DNA of 64,000 bases from Microvirga sp. (GTDB taxonomy: Bacteria; Pseudomonadota; Alphaproteobacteria; Rhizobiales; Beijerinckiaceae): positions 87,714 through 151,713 of the forward strand of contig JAQSWQ010000018.1 in NCBI GenBank assembly GCA_029266525.1, in the 5' to 3' direction. Positions 40,528-49,000 of this stretch are shown piece by piece (position 1 is the first letter of the stretch; every line of letters begins with the position of its first letter). Under the pieces are notes generated by a model that did no database searches, was not told the origin of the DNA, and saw only the letters and a program-made list of their open reading frames with translations. Position numbers and translations under genes: made by a program.

Positions 40528-40815
40528 TCATCGATTGAGCGAGGGATAGAGATCAGACCAATCGGGGTTCATCTCCTCGATCAACCGGATCTTCCAATCC
40601 CGCCGCCACTTCTTCAGAGCTTTCTCGCGCGCAATCGCCTCGTCGATCCGTTCGTAAGTCTCGTACCAGACCAGGCGATCAACCCCGTATTTCGCCGAAA
40701 AGCCGGGGAACACCTTGTTCTTGTGCTCCCAGATACGGCGCGAGAGATTGCTCGTGACGCCGAGATACAGCGTCCCGTAAAGCCGGCTCGCGGTCATGTA
40801 GACATGGTACGGCAT
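40528..40815 (-). CDS. GIY-YIG nuclease-domain protein enclosed by inverted repeats
   Basis: 95 residues, a single GIY-YIG domain of the small UvrC/YhbQ-like group. Motifs: MPYHVYMTASRLYGTLYLGV carries the two catalytic Tyr segments (HVYM and LYLGV), NLSRRIWEHKNK the catalytic Arg region, and LVWYETYERIDEAIAREKAL the downstream helix with its Glu. The tail PDWSDLY is typical. The gene fills the space between two inverted family B repeats and interrupts an ABC operon in the same direction. The ATG at 40815 is chosen; a GTG two codons earlier is possible. The family may cut DNA, but this copy's role is not known. Confidence 0.88.
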   Translation of the reverse strand: MPYHVYMTASRLYGTLYLGVTSNLSRRIWEHKNKVFPGFSAKYGVDRLVWYETYERIDEAIAREKALKKWRRDWKIRLIEEMNPDWSDLYPSLNR

Positions 40816-40828
40816 TCCCACGAGCTGT

Positions 40829-40871
40829 GGTTATGGGTTCCGGGCTCCGCTTCGCGGCCCCGGAATGACAG
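40829..40871. repeat. Right inverted repeat of the GIY-YIG element
   Basis: Inverted copy of 40474-40520. It ends with GCCCCGGAATGACAG (40857-40871), immediately before the stop codon of the binding-protein gene (minus-strand stop at 40874-40872). Confidence 0.88.
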
Positions 40872-41813
40872 CTATTGAATGAACCGCGTGTCGACGATCG
40901 TCTTGAGGTCGGGCTTGCTCTTGATGATGCCGACCTCCAGCAGCAGGTCGGCGGCCTCGTTCGAGAACTGCTCGAACTCGGCCTGGAAGAACTTCTTGTT
41001 CGCCTCGCGGTCCTGCCAGCGCAGGTATTTCGCCGAGTTGCCGAACGCCTCGCCGGTCTGCTTCACGTCGGCGCCCATGATCTCGTAGGCCTTGGCCTGC
41101 TCCTTGTTGATCATCTCGATCGCCTCGAAATAGCCGTCGGCGAGCGCCTTCGCGGCCTTCGGGTTCTCGTCCAGGAACTTGGGCGTGCAGCCGAAGGTGT
41201 CCATGATCATCGGGTAGTCGAGCGTCGTCGCGATGATCTTGCCGGATTGCGGCGCATTGCGGATCGTCGAGAGATAGGGTTCGTAAGTCATCGCGGCGTC
41301 GTTCTGCCCGGCCACGAAGGCCTGGGCGGCCGGGCCGGGCTCGAGGTTGACGACAGTCACGTCCCTCACGGTGAGCCCGTTCTTCTTCAAGAACCAGGCG
41401 AGCGTGAAATAGGGGGCGGTGCCGGGCGGCGATGCGGCGATCGTCTTGCCCTTCAGCTCCTTGATCGAGCCGATGTTGTTGCGGACCGCCATGCCGTCGG
41501 CGCCGTAGGATTTGTCGAGCTGGAAAATCTGCTTCGTCGCGACGCCGTTGGCGTTCCACACCACCCAGGTCTCGACCGTGGTCGCGGCGCACTGGATGTC
41601 GCCGGACTGGATCGCGAGATGGCGGCTCGCCTGCGGGATCTTGCGGATCGTCACGTCGAGGCCGTGCTTCTTGAAGATGCCGGCTTCCTTCGCAAGCGTC
41701 AGCGGGGCGAAGCCGGTCCAGCCCGAGATGCCGATCGCGACCTTGGTGTCCTGGGCGGAGGCGGCGCCTGCGATGAGAGCCGCAAGGGCAAGACCGGTCA
41801 ACGACGCCTTCAT
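40872..41813 (-). CDS. ABC transporter substrate-binding protein, NitT/TauT type
   Basis: 313 residues. The signal peptide is MKASLTGLALAALIAGAASA. The NMT1/THI5-like fold shows GWTGFAPLTLAKEAGIFKKH, QCAATTVETWVVW, KELKGKTIAASPPGTAPYF and AFVAGQNDAAMTYEPYLS. It captures the ligand in the periplasm for the permease and ATPase encoded further along. The start at MKASL follows GGAGGG closely; four earlier codons are less likely. A repeat element begins right at its stop. A palindrome fit for a GntR-type regulator lies upstream. Confidence 0.92.
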   Translation of the reverse strand: MKASLTGLALAALIAGAASAQDTKVAIGISGWTGFAPLTLAKEAGIFKKHGLDVTIRKIPQASRHLAIQSGDIQCAATTVETWVVWNANGVATKQIFQLDKSYGADGMAVRNNIGSIKELKGKTIAASPPGTAPYFTLAWFLKKNGLTVRDVTVVNLEPGPAAQAFVAGQNDAAMTYEPYLSTIRNAPQSGKIIATTLDYPMIMDTFGCTPKFLDENPKAAKALADGYFEAIEMINKEQAKAYEIMGADVKQTGEAFGNSAKYLRWQDREANKKFFQAEFEQFSNEAADLLLEVGIIKSKPDLKTIVDTRFIQ

Positions 41814-41874
41814 CACACCCTCCAAGGCATTTTATCCAGAAGCCGGCATGCCAGCATGCGCGGCTGCTTGAGTC

Positions 41875-41891
41875 AATTGTCTAGACATAAT
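41875..41891 (-). promoter_or_regulatory. Candidate operator upstream of the binding-protein gene
   Basis: TGTCTAGACA (41878-41887) is a perfect palindrome within AATTGTCTAGACATAAT. Sites of the TTGTCTAGACAA kind are typical of GntR-family regulators. Minus-strand TTGACT (41877-41872) adjoins it and may be the -35 of the operon promoter. Confidence 0.45.
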
Positions 41892-41916
41892 GCTCGCAGG
41901 CGTATTCGGGCGCCGT

Positions 41917-42975
41917 TCAGCCGGTGGAGCGCGCCGCGGGCTGCGCCTGGCTTTCCTCGGCGAAGCGCAGGATGTCCTCGGCCACCTCATCGATGCGCCG
42001 CCTGAGCTCGGCGTTTTCGGCCCGGATCTCGGCCGCTTCCTTCTCCGCCTTGGCGCGCGCCGTCTTGAGCTCGCCCTCCAGACGCCCGCGCTCCTCGCGC
42101 AAGCCGGCGAGCTCGCGCTGAAGGGCCTCGTTCGGAGCGCCCGCTCCGTGCCCTCGCTCGGCCTCGAGCGCGCGGTTCCGCTCCTCGAGCGCAAGCGTCC
42201 GCTCCTGCTCCGAGACCAAGGTGCGGGCGAGATCGGAGAGGCGCTGGCGCTCGGAGGCGAGTTCCGCCTGCCGCTCCTTCGCGACGCGCTCGAGCTCGAG
42301 CGCGCGTGCCGTTTGGGTCGCAAGCCGGGTTTCGAGGTCCGAGATCGTGATCCGGCGCGCGTCGACCTCCGAGAGGGCGCCGGCCTGAGCCGCTTCGAGA
42401 GCCGCATAGGCGGCCTCGCGCGCCGCACTCCGCTCGTTTGCGGCGCCGAGCGCGGTGCGGGTTTCGGCAAGCGTCATGTCGGTGCGGTCGAGCCGGGCTC
42501 GGGTGGCCGCAAGCTCGTCGAGAGCCTGACGATGCGCCGCCTCGACCGCGGCGATGGTGTCGCGCGCCTCGCCGAGGCTGGTGGTCGCCTGAGCGAGCGA
42601 ACCCTCGGTCTCGGCAAGCCGCCGTTGCGTATCGGCGAGCCCGGTCTCGAGCTCGGCGATGCGGCGGTCGCGCGCCGCAAGCTCGGTCTCGAGGGCCTCG
42701 ACCCGCAATGCTTGCCGGCCGATTTCCTCCATGTCCTTGTGCTTTTCGGCGAGCGCTTCTTCGGCCTTGCGCTCGAGCCGGCGCTGCACGACCGCGAACT
42801 CGGCCCGCAGGTGATCCTTTTCGGCCGTCAGCTCGGTGATCGAGAGCGGGAACTGGGCTACGACGCGGCGCCGCGCGAGGCGCTCCGCGCGGGCGTTCAC
42901 GGCCGGCAGCACCGCGAGCGCAATCAGGGTCGCCGCCAGGAACCCCAGCGCGAAAATCATGGCGGTTTCGATCAC
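41917..42975 (-). CDS. Membrane-anchored coiled-coil protein, unknown function
   Basis: 352 residues. One N-terminal membrane helix (AMIFALGFLAATLIALAVLP) is followed by PAVNARAERLARRRVVAQFP and then an almost unbroken coiled coil from about 45 to 345, rich in Glu, Ala and Arg (LETELAARDRRIAELETGLA and similar heptads). Proteins with this N-terminus occur widely in Hyphomicrobiales and are uncharacterised. It is a lone gene between an ABC operon and eipA on the same strand. A scaffold or envelope-organising role is a guess. Confidence 0.8.
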   Translation of the reverse strand: MIETAMIFALGFLAATLIALAVLPAVNARAERLARRRVVAQFPLSITELTAEKDHLRAEFAVVQRRLERKAEEALAEKHKDMEEIGRQALRVEALETELAARDRRIAELETGLADTQRRLAETEGSLAQATTSLGEARDTIAAVEAAHRQALDELAATRARLDRTDMTLAETRTALGAANERSAAREAAYAALEAAQAGALSEVDARRITISDLETRLATQTARALELERVAKERQAELASERQRLSDLARTLVSEQERTLALEERNRALEAERGHGAGAPNEALQRELAGLREERGRLEGELKTARAKAEKEAAEIRAENAELRRRIDEVAEDILRFAEESQAQPAARSTG

Positions 42976-43073
42976 GCGACTGCTTCACCCCATGCCGTGC
43001 GGAAGCCCGGCACCCTGCCACGCGCTCGCCGCCGATTCCAGCGCCGATCCCGCTCTCGGCCAGGGAGAACGCC

Positions 43074-43649
43074 TCAGAACGGGTTCCAGGTCGCTTGGCT
43101 GGTGAACTTGAGATAACCCATGTTGACGCCGAGCCGGGCGCCGACGCCGGAGCGAATCGGCACCACGACCATTTCGTCCGCGACCGCTGCCGTCATGCCG
43201 AAGCCGCCGACCACATAGGCCGAGCCGTCGACCGCCAGGAAACGCTGATAGATCGCCTCGGTCGCGGGCATGTTGTAGACGAGCATCATGGTGCGGGCGC
43301 CCTCGCCGCCGAAGTCGAAGCCGACCGTGGGGCCCTGCCAGAAGACGCGGCGCTCGCCGACGTTGCGGGTGTAGAGCGTGCCTTCGCCGTAGCGCAGCCC
43401 GCCGATGATCGCGCCCGAGGCCTCCTGTCCAAGGATGTAGCCGTTCGGCTCGCCCCACCGCTTCACCGCCTCCTGGATAGTCAAGGCAAGCCCGCGCGAG
43501 ATCGTGCCGAAGAAGCGGTGACCCGAGTCGACGAGCTCGGTCGTGGTGAAGGTGCCGGGATCCGCCTCGCGCCCAGCCTGCGCCGAGGCGGCGAGCGGAA
43601 ACAGCGCGAAGGCGGCGATCAGGGCCGCTGCTAATGAACGCGCACGCAT
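43074..43649 (-). CDS. eipA: Envelope integrity protein EipA (DUF1134)
   Basis: 191 residues, periplasmic. The signal peptide is MRARSLAAALIAAFALFPLAASAQA. The DUF1134 beta domain has TTTELVDSGHRFFGTISRGL, GEPNGYILGQEASGA, ARTMMLVYNMPATEAIYQRF and GVGARLGVNMGYLKFT. In Brucella, EipA supports resistance to envelope stress and its gene is activated by CtrA; ctrA is 7.4 kb away in this window. The start MRARSL is chosen as a proper signal-peptide start. I found no complete CtrA box upstream, only a TTAA half-site at about 43831. Confidence 0.88.
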   Translation of the reverse strand: MRARSLAAALIAAFALFPLAASAQAGREADPGTFTTTELVDSGHRFFGTISRGLALTIQEAVKRWGEPNGYILGQEASGAIIGGLRYGEGTLYTRNVGERRVFWQGPTVGFDFGGEGARTMMLVYNMPATEAIYQRFLAVDGSAYVVGGFGMTAAVADEMVVVPIRSGVGARLGVNMGYLKFTSQATWNPF

Positions 43650-43860
43650 GGCTTTTCCCCCTCGCAAAGGCGCATGACGTGCTTCACGGGCTCGTCGCGC
43701 CGGCCTGACCCTTCAGAACTTCCGCACCGGCTTCGGGTGGGGTCCCGAATCGATTGGACATCAGCATGGATAAAAATGTCTCAAGCGGGGCCGTTCCGGG
43801 CCGCGCTTTGCCCAACAGCTTGCCGTCGGGTTAACGCCCGCCGCTTCTCGCCCCGCGAGA

Positions 43861-44679
43861 TCAGGCCGCCGCCGCGAGATTGAGGCGAGGCGCGAGCGCC
43901 GCGTCGCCAAGGGCCGCGAAGGGCCCATTCAGGTAGCCGCTCCGATGATGCCCGTAGGTGAGCATTCCGCCGCCGCCCTTCACGACGCAGCCCCCGGCGC
44001 AGGTCAGGATGTGGTCGCCGGCCGCGGTGTCCCACTCCATGGTCGGGCCGCAGCGCACATAGATGTCGGCCTCGCCCGAGGCGATCAGGCAGAACTTCAC
44101 CGCCGAGGAGGCGGCGCGCAGCGTGCCGATCGACAAGGCCGCGAGGCAGGCCTCGGTAGCCTCGTCGCCATGGCGGCGGCTCACCAGCGCCACGAGGTCG
44201 TCCTCCGAGGCTCGCCGGGCATGGATGGCTTGCCACTGCACATCGGTTCCGGCCGCAGGGATCGCCCCGCCCTTCGGCGCCGCGCCGGCGATCCAGACGC
44301 GGCCGAGCGGCGGCGAAGCGACCGCGGCGGCGACGGGCCGATCCGACGCGACGAGCGCGATGTTCACGCTGTACTCGCCGCTTCCGTGAAGGAAATCCCG
44401 CGTGCCGTCGAGCGGGTCGACGAGGAAGAAGAGATCGCCCGGAAGCCGCGCATCCGAGGTCTCCTCCGCGATCACGGGTATGTCCGGCCAACCTTCGGCA
44501 AGGCGCCGGATGATGAGCTCCTCGGCGGCGAGATCGGCCTCGGAGCTCGGCGTGCCGTCGGATTTGATCCGACGCTCGTTCGGTCCCCCATGGAAGCTCT
44601 GCAGGAGCCGCCCGGCCTCGATCCCGATGGCCGCAAGCCTTGCGGCGACCTCGTCGCGAGCTTGGTCGTCGAGCCTCAT
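43861..44679 (-). CDS. cysQ: 3'(2'),5'-bisphosphate nucleotidase CysQ-like (inositol monophosphatase family)
   Basis: 272 residues of the lithium-sensitive phosphatase fold. Metal-site motifs: VIAEETSD, then DPLDGTRDFLHGSGEYSVNI, and the C-terminal WDTAAGDHIL. It hydrolyses 3'-phosphoadenosine 5'-phosphate, a by-product of sulfate assimilation, though a substrate among other inositol-phosphatase relatives is possible. It is divergent from chpT with about 120 bases between. No other sulfur genes are nearby. Confidence 0.9.
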   Translation of the reverse strand: MRLDDQARDEVAARLAAIGIEAGRLLQSFHGGPNERRIKSDGTPSSEADLAAEELIIRRLAEGWPDIPVIAEETSDARLPGDLFFLVDPLDGTRDFLHGSGEYSVNIALVASDRPVAAAVASPPLGRVWIAGAAPKGGAIPAAGTDVQWQAIHARRASEDDLVALVSRRHGDEATEACLAALSIGTLRAASSAVKFCLIASGEADIYVRCGPTMEWDTAAGDHILTCAGGCVVKGGGGMLTYGHHRSGYLNGPFAALGDAALAPRLNLAAAA

Positions 44680-44801
44680 CGCCTGCCCCGAACGCGTCCC
44701 CAGCCGCCGATCCTGGATCGCTTTGCAGAATCGTCAATGCCCGCTATCGGAAGCTGTTCCTCGCCGCTGCCCGGCGCCTTCTCGCCTTCCGGAGCCCGTT
44801 G

Positions 44802-45449
44802 ATGGCTGCCCTGACCCTCGACTCGCTCGACCTTGCCGCGCTCCTGTGCTCGCGGGTCTGCCACGACGTGATCTCGCCGGTCGGAGCGATCGTCAACGGG
44901 CTCGAGGTGCTCGAGGACGAGAACGAGGCCTCGATGCGGGAATTCGCGCTCGACCTCATTCGCAAGAGCGCCCGGCAGGCCTCCGCGCGCCTGCAGTTCG
45001 CCCGGCTCGCCTTTGGCGCGGCCGGTTCCGCCGGCGCCTCGATCGACCTCGGTGACGCCGAGCAGGTCGCCCGCGGGATGTTCCAGGAGGACAAGATCGC
45101 CCTGAGCTGGGACGGAGCGCGCATCCTGCTGCCCAAGAACAAGGTCAAGCTCCTCCTCAACCTGATCCTGATCGCCACGCATGCCGTTCCGCGCGGCGGC
45201 TCGATCGCGGTGCGGATCGCGGGTGGAGCGGAGAGCCCGGAATTCGTGCTCACCGCCAGCGGGCCGCATGCCCGCATCCCGGCCCATGTCGAAGGGCTCA
45301 TGGCAGGCGAGCCCGAGGCCGGCAGCGTCGACGCGCATGCGATCCAGCCCTTCTACGCGGGGATGGTCGCCCGCGCCGCCCAGATGGCGGTCTCGTTCTC
45401 GATCGACGGCGAGGCCGTCACCATCCGCGCGATGCCGGCCGCCCGTTGA
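44802..45449 (+). CDS. chpT: Histidine phosphotransferase ChpT
   Basis: 215 residues. The dimerisation/phosphotransfer helix LLCSRVCHDVISPVGAIVNG holds the phosphoacceptor His21. A degenerate kinase-like domain without intact ATP-binding boxes follows. In Caulobacter and relatives ChpT carries phosphate from the hybrid kinase CckA to CtrA and CpdR. ctrA is 6 kb downstream in the same window, with the chemotaxis genes between. The ATG is chosen at MAALTLDSLDLAALL, where similarity begins. Confidence 0.9.
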   Translation: MAALTLDSLDLAALLCSRVCHDVISPVGAIVNGLEVLEDENEASMREFALDLIRKSARQASARLQFARLAFGAAGSAGASIDLGDAEQVARGMFQEDKIALSWDGARILLPKNKVKLLLNLILIATHAVPRGGSIAVRIAGGAESPEFVLTASGPHARIPAHVEGLMAGEPEAGSVDAHAIQPFYAGMVARAAQMAVSFSIDGEAVTIRAMPAAR

Positions 45450-45554
45450 TCGGCCGCGATACGCGGCAGTTCGGCGCTTTTCTCAACCGATCATCAACCC
45501 ATCCCGGCGACACTGCCCCCGCAATCCCGTGAGTTGCGTGGCGTCGCGTAGGCC

Positions 45555-48092
45555 GTGATGGACGATCTGTTGCGCGAGTTCCTCGCCGAGACGGGGGAAC
45601 ATCTCGACGTGGTCGATGTCGAGCTCGTCCGCTTCGAGCGCGAGCCGAACAACGAAGCGATCCTGCGCAACATCTTTCGGCTGGTCCACACCATCAAAGG
45701 GACCTGCGGTTTTCTGGGGCTGCCGCGGCTCGAGGCGCTTGCCCATGCGGCCGAGACGCTGATGGGCCGGTTCCGCGACGGCATGGCGGTCACGAGCGAC
45801 GCCGTGACCCTCATCCTCGCGACCCTCGACCGCATCAAGCACATCCTCGCGACCCTCGACCGCATCAAGCACATCCTCCTCGAGCTCGAGCACAACGCCG
45901 CCGAGCCGGACGGGACCGACGACGACCTCATCTCCCGGTTCGACCGCCTCGCCGCGGCGGAGCCGACGGCGCCCGCCCCCGCGGAGGTCGAGCCTGCTCC
46001 GGACGAAGCCGGCAGCGCCGCCGACGAGAGCGGGGTCCCCGCACTGTCCAAGGTGCAGACGATCCGGGTCAGCGTCGACACGCTCGAGCATCTGATGATC
46101 ATGGTCTCGGAGCTGGTGCTGACCCGCAACCAGCTCCTCGAGATCGCACGCCGGCAGGACGAGTCGGGGTACAAGGTCCCGCTGCAGAGACTCTCCCAGG
46201 TCACAGCCGCGCTGCAGGACGGCGTCATGAAGACGCGCATGCAGCCGATCGGCACCGCCTGGCAGAAGCTGCCGCGCGTCATCCGGGACCTCGCGGCCGA
46301 GCTGGGCAAGACGATCGAGCTTGTCATGCACGGCGCCGAGGCCGAGCTCGACCGCCAGGTGCTCGAGCTGATCAAGGACCCGCTCATGCACATGATCCGC
46401 AACGCCGCGGACCATGGCATCGAGACCCCGCTCGAGCGGCGCGCGGCCGGCAAGCCCGAGAAGGCGACCATCCGGCTCCGGGCGTATCATCAGGACGGCA
46501 CGATCGCGCTCGAGATCGCAGACGACGGACGCGGCCTCGATCTACCGGCCATCCGTCGCCGGGCCCGCGAACGCGGGCTCGCGACCGAAGCCGAGCTCGC
46601 GCGCCTGAGCGACGCGCAGGTCGCGAAATTCATCTTCCATCCCGGCTTCTCGACCGCGAAAGCCGTCACAGCGCTGTCCGGCCGCGGCGTCGGCATGGAC
46701 GTGGTCAAAGCCAACATCGAGTTGATCGGCGGCACGATCGACATTGCCTCGGAAGCCGGGCGGGGCACCACCTTCACCCTCAAGATCCCGCTGACGCTTG
46801 CGATTGTCGCCGCGCTGATCGTCATCGTCGATGGTCGGCGCTTCGCGATCCCGCAGGCCGCGGTGCTGGAGCTCGTCCGGGTCGAGCCGGGGACGGATCG
46901 CGGCGTCGAGCACATCAGCGGCGCATCGGTGCTGCGACATCGCGGACGGCTGCTCCCGATCATTCCGGTCTCGGCGATGCTGGGGGTTTCGGGCGCGGAG
47001 GCGAGGCCCGGCGAAGAGGGCTTCGTCGTGGTCTCGCAGGTCGGGCGCCGGCAGTTCGGCATGCTGGTCCACGGCGTGCTCCACACCGAGGAGATCGTGG
47101 TGAAGCCGATGTGCTCGAAGCTCCGGCACATCCCTCTCTTCTCGGGCAACACCATCCTCGGCGACGGCGCGGTTGTCCTGATCTTGGACCCGAACGGCAT
47201 CGCGCGGGCAGTCGGAGGCGAAGGCGACCGCGAGCAGTTCATGAGGGCGGAACCGGCCGAATGCGGCTTGGCCGAGGACGCGGAAAGGGTAACGCTCCTG
47301 GTCTTCCGCGCCGGCGGCCGGAGCCTCAAGGCGGTGCCGCTCTCGCTCGTCGCGCGGCTCGAGGAGATCGAGGCGGCGCAGATCGAGTGGGCCGGCGGGC
47401 GTCCGCTGATCCAGTACCGCGGCCGGCTCATGCCGCTCGTCCCGGTCGGCCCCGCTGCCGCGATCAAGGCCGAGGGTCCGCAGGCCGTCGTCGTGTTCTC
47501 CGAAGGCGAGCGCGCAATGGGGCTGCTGGTCGACGAGATCGTCGACATCGTCGAGGAGAAGGCTCTCGAGATCGAGCGGGTGGCCGATCGTGCCGATCTC
47601 GTCGGCTCGGCGGTCGTGCGCGGCCGCGCCACCGAGATCGTCGATGTCGCTCATTATCTGCCGCTCGCCCATGAGGACTGGGCCCGGCCGGCGGCACGTC
47701 GGGGTTCGGCGGCACGGACGATCCTGCTCGTCGACGACTCGGCGTTCTTTCGGGAGATGCTGGCACCCGTGCTGAAGGCGGCGGGCTATCGCGTTGCGAC
47801 CGCCGAAAGCGCGGACCAGGCGCTGGCCCTGGTGTCGTCCGGCGCCCGCATCGACACCGTCGTCGCCGATCTCGATATGCCCGGGCGCGACGGGCTGGAT
47901 CTGACCGCGGCGCTGCGGGCCCATCCCCGCTCTGCCGGCTTGCCGGTGATCGCCCTGTCCTCCGCCGTCACGCCCGCGGCGCTCGACCGCGCGCGGAGGC
48001 TCGGGATTGCCGAGTTCGTCGGCAAATTCGACCGAAGCGGCCTGCTTGCCACCCTTGCCGAAATCCGCATCCCGGTCGGGGAAGCCGCATGA
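45555..48092 (+). CDS. cheA: Chemotaxis histidine kinase CheA with extra CheW-like domain and receiver domain
   Basis: 845 residues. The Hpt domain has the phosphoacceptor in FRLVHTIKGTCGFLG (His45). An acidic Pro/Ala linker of ~45 residues stands in place of the CheY-binding P2 domain. The dimerisation helix (DTLEHLMIMVSELVLTRNQL), ATPase domain (HMIRNAADHGIE, then GRGVGMDVVKANIELIGG), a CheW-like domain, a second CheW-like domain (~residues 575-700, ERVTLLVFRAGG...), and a C-terminal receiver with VVADLDMPGRDG follow. The Hpt helix carries an exact 30-base tandem duplication (ILATLDRIKH twice, 45813-45872). It leads the cheAWYBR operon and overlaps cheW. Confidence 0.94.
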   Translation: MMDDLLREFLAETGEHLDVVDVELVRFEREPNNEAILRNIFRLVHTIKGTCGFLGLPRLEALAHAAETLMGRFRDGMAVTSDAVTLILATLDRIKHILATLDRIKHILLELEHNAAEPDGTDDDLISRFDRLAAAEPTAPAPAEVEPAPDEAGSAADESGVPALSKVQTIRVSVDTLEHLMIMVSELVLTRNQLLEIARRQDESGYKVPLQRLSQVTAALQDGVMKTRMQPIGTAWQKLPRVIRDLAAELGKTIELVMHGAEAELDRQVLELIKDPLMHMIRNAADHGIETPLERRAAGKPEKATIRLRAYHQDGTIALEIADDGRGLDLPAIRRRARERGLATEAELARLSDAQVAKFIFHPGFSTAKAVTALSGRGVGMDVVKANIELIGGTIDIASEAGRGTTFTLKIPLTLAIVAALIVIVDGRRFAIPQAAVLELVRVEPGTDRGVEHISGASVLRHRGRLLPIIPVSAMLGVSGAEARPGEEGFVVVSQVGRRQFGMLVHGVLHTEEIVVKPMCSKLRHIPLFSGNTILGDGAVVLILDPNGIARAVGGEGDREQFMRAEPAECGLAEDAERVTLLVFRAGGRSLKAVPLSLVARLEEIEAAQIEWAGGRPLIQYRGRLMPLVPVGPAAAIKAEGPQAVVVFSEGERAMGLLVDEIVDIVEEKALEIERVADRADLVGSAVVRGRATEIVDVAHYLPLAHEDWARPAARRGSAARTILLVDDSAFFREMLAPVLKAAGYRVATAESADQALALVSSGARIDTVVADLDMPGRDGLDLTAALRAHPRSAGLPVIALSSAVTPAALDRARRLGIAEFVGKFDRSGLLATLAEIRIPVGEAA
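45813..45872 (+). repeat. 30-base exact tandem duplication within cheA
   Basis: 45813-45842 is repeated without change at 45843-45872. The unit encodes ILATLDRIKH. It is in frame, so the helix is lengthened by ten residues. Confidence 0.95.
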
Positions 48093-48553
48093 GCGCGGGC
48101 ACAGGCATCGGCGAGGAAATCGAGTACGTCACGGTCAGCGTTGCCGACCAGCTGTTCGGCCTGCCGATCGCCCGCGTCCGGGAAGTGTTCGTCGCAACCG
48201 CGCTGACCGCCATTCCGCTCGCACCGCGCGAGATCGTCGGCCTCATCAATCTTCGCGGCCGGGTGATCACGGCGATTTGCCTGCGACGGCGCCTCGGCCT
48301 GCCGGACCGGCAGGAGGGGCCGCCCGAGATGGCGGTCGGCATCGAGCACCACGGCGAATCCTACGGCCTTCGAGTCGACGCGGTCGGCGAGGTCATGAAG
48401 CTGTCGGCCCACGCCCGCGAGCCGAACCCGGCCCATATGGACCCGCGCTGGCTCGAGATCACCCAAGGGGTCCACCGCATCGAGCGCCGTCTCCTGATCG
48501 TGCTCGACGTGGACGCTCTCCTCTCCTTCGACGTCGAAACCCGCGCCGCATGA
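48089..48553 (+). CDS. cheW: Chemotaxis coupling protein CheW
   Basis: 154 residues, a single CheW domain: YVTVSVADQLFGLPIARVRE at the start, AREIVGLINLRGRVITAICL in the middle. It couples CheA to chemoreceptors. The ATG overlaps the cheA stop by four bases. No receptor gene lies in the window, so the receptors must be encoded elsewhere. Confidence 0.95.
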   Translation: MSAGTGIGEEIEYVTVSVADQLFGLPIARVREVFVATALTAIPLAPREIVGLINLRGRVITAICLRRRLGLPDRQEGPPEMAVGIEHHGESYGLRVDAVGEVMKLSAHAREPNPAHMDPRWLEITQGVHRIERRLLIVLDVDALLSFDVETRAA

Positions 48554-48575
48554 GCAGAAGCTCAGGAGCCCTCCC

Positions 48576-48941
48576 ATGAAACATTGTCTGATCGTCGATG
48601 ATTCCGCCGTCATCCGGAAGGTCGCCCGCCGGATCCTCGAGACGCTTTCCTTCCGCATCTCGGAGGCCGAGGACGGCGAGCAGGCGCTCACCCTCTGCCG
48701 GGCCGACATGCCCGATGCCGTGCTGCTCGACTGGAACATGCCGGTCATGGACGGCTACGAGTTCCTGCGGGAGCTGCGCCGGCTGCCTACCGGCAACCGG
48801 CCGAAAGTGGTCTTTTGCACCACCGAGAACGATGTCGGCTACATCGCGCGCGCGATGCATGCCGGCGCCGACGAGTACATCATGAAGCCGTTCGACAAGG
48901 AGATCGTGACGGCGAAGTTTCAGGAAGTCGGGCTCGCCTGA
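48576..48941 (+). CDS. cheY: Chemotaxis response regulator CheY
   Basis: 121 residues, a lone receiver domain. The acidic pocket is IVDDS and the phospho-acceptor is Asp52 in LLDWNMPVMDGYE. Thr in FCTTEN and Lys in YIMKPF complete the site. It should transmit CheA phosphorylation to the flagellar switch. AGGAGCC precedes the start, 22 bases after cheW. Confidence 0.94.
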   Translation: MKHCLIVDDSAVIRKVARRILETLSFRISEAEDGEQALTLCRADMPDAVLLDWNMPVMDGYEFLRELRRLPTGNRPKVVFCTTENDVGYIARAMHAGADEYIMKPFDKEIVTAKFQEVGLA

Positions 48942-49000
48942 GTGCCCCGCGGCGGCCGCACCGCGACCGCGCTCCCGATGGCTGCGAGCGAGCTCGCCAC

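Noticed and set aside
46542..47924. A 460-codon minus-strand frame opposite cheA
   Set aside because: Same reason: no motif, no ribosome binding site, and complete overlap with conserved CheA domains.
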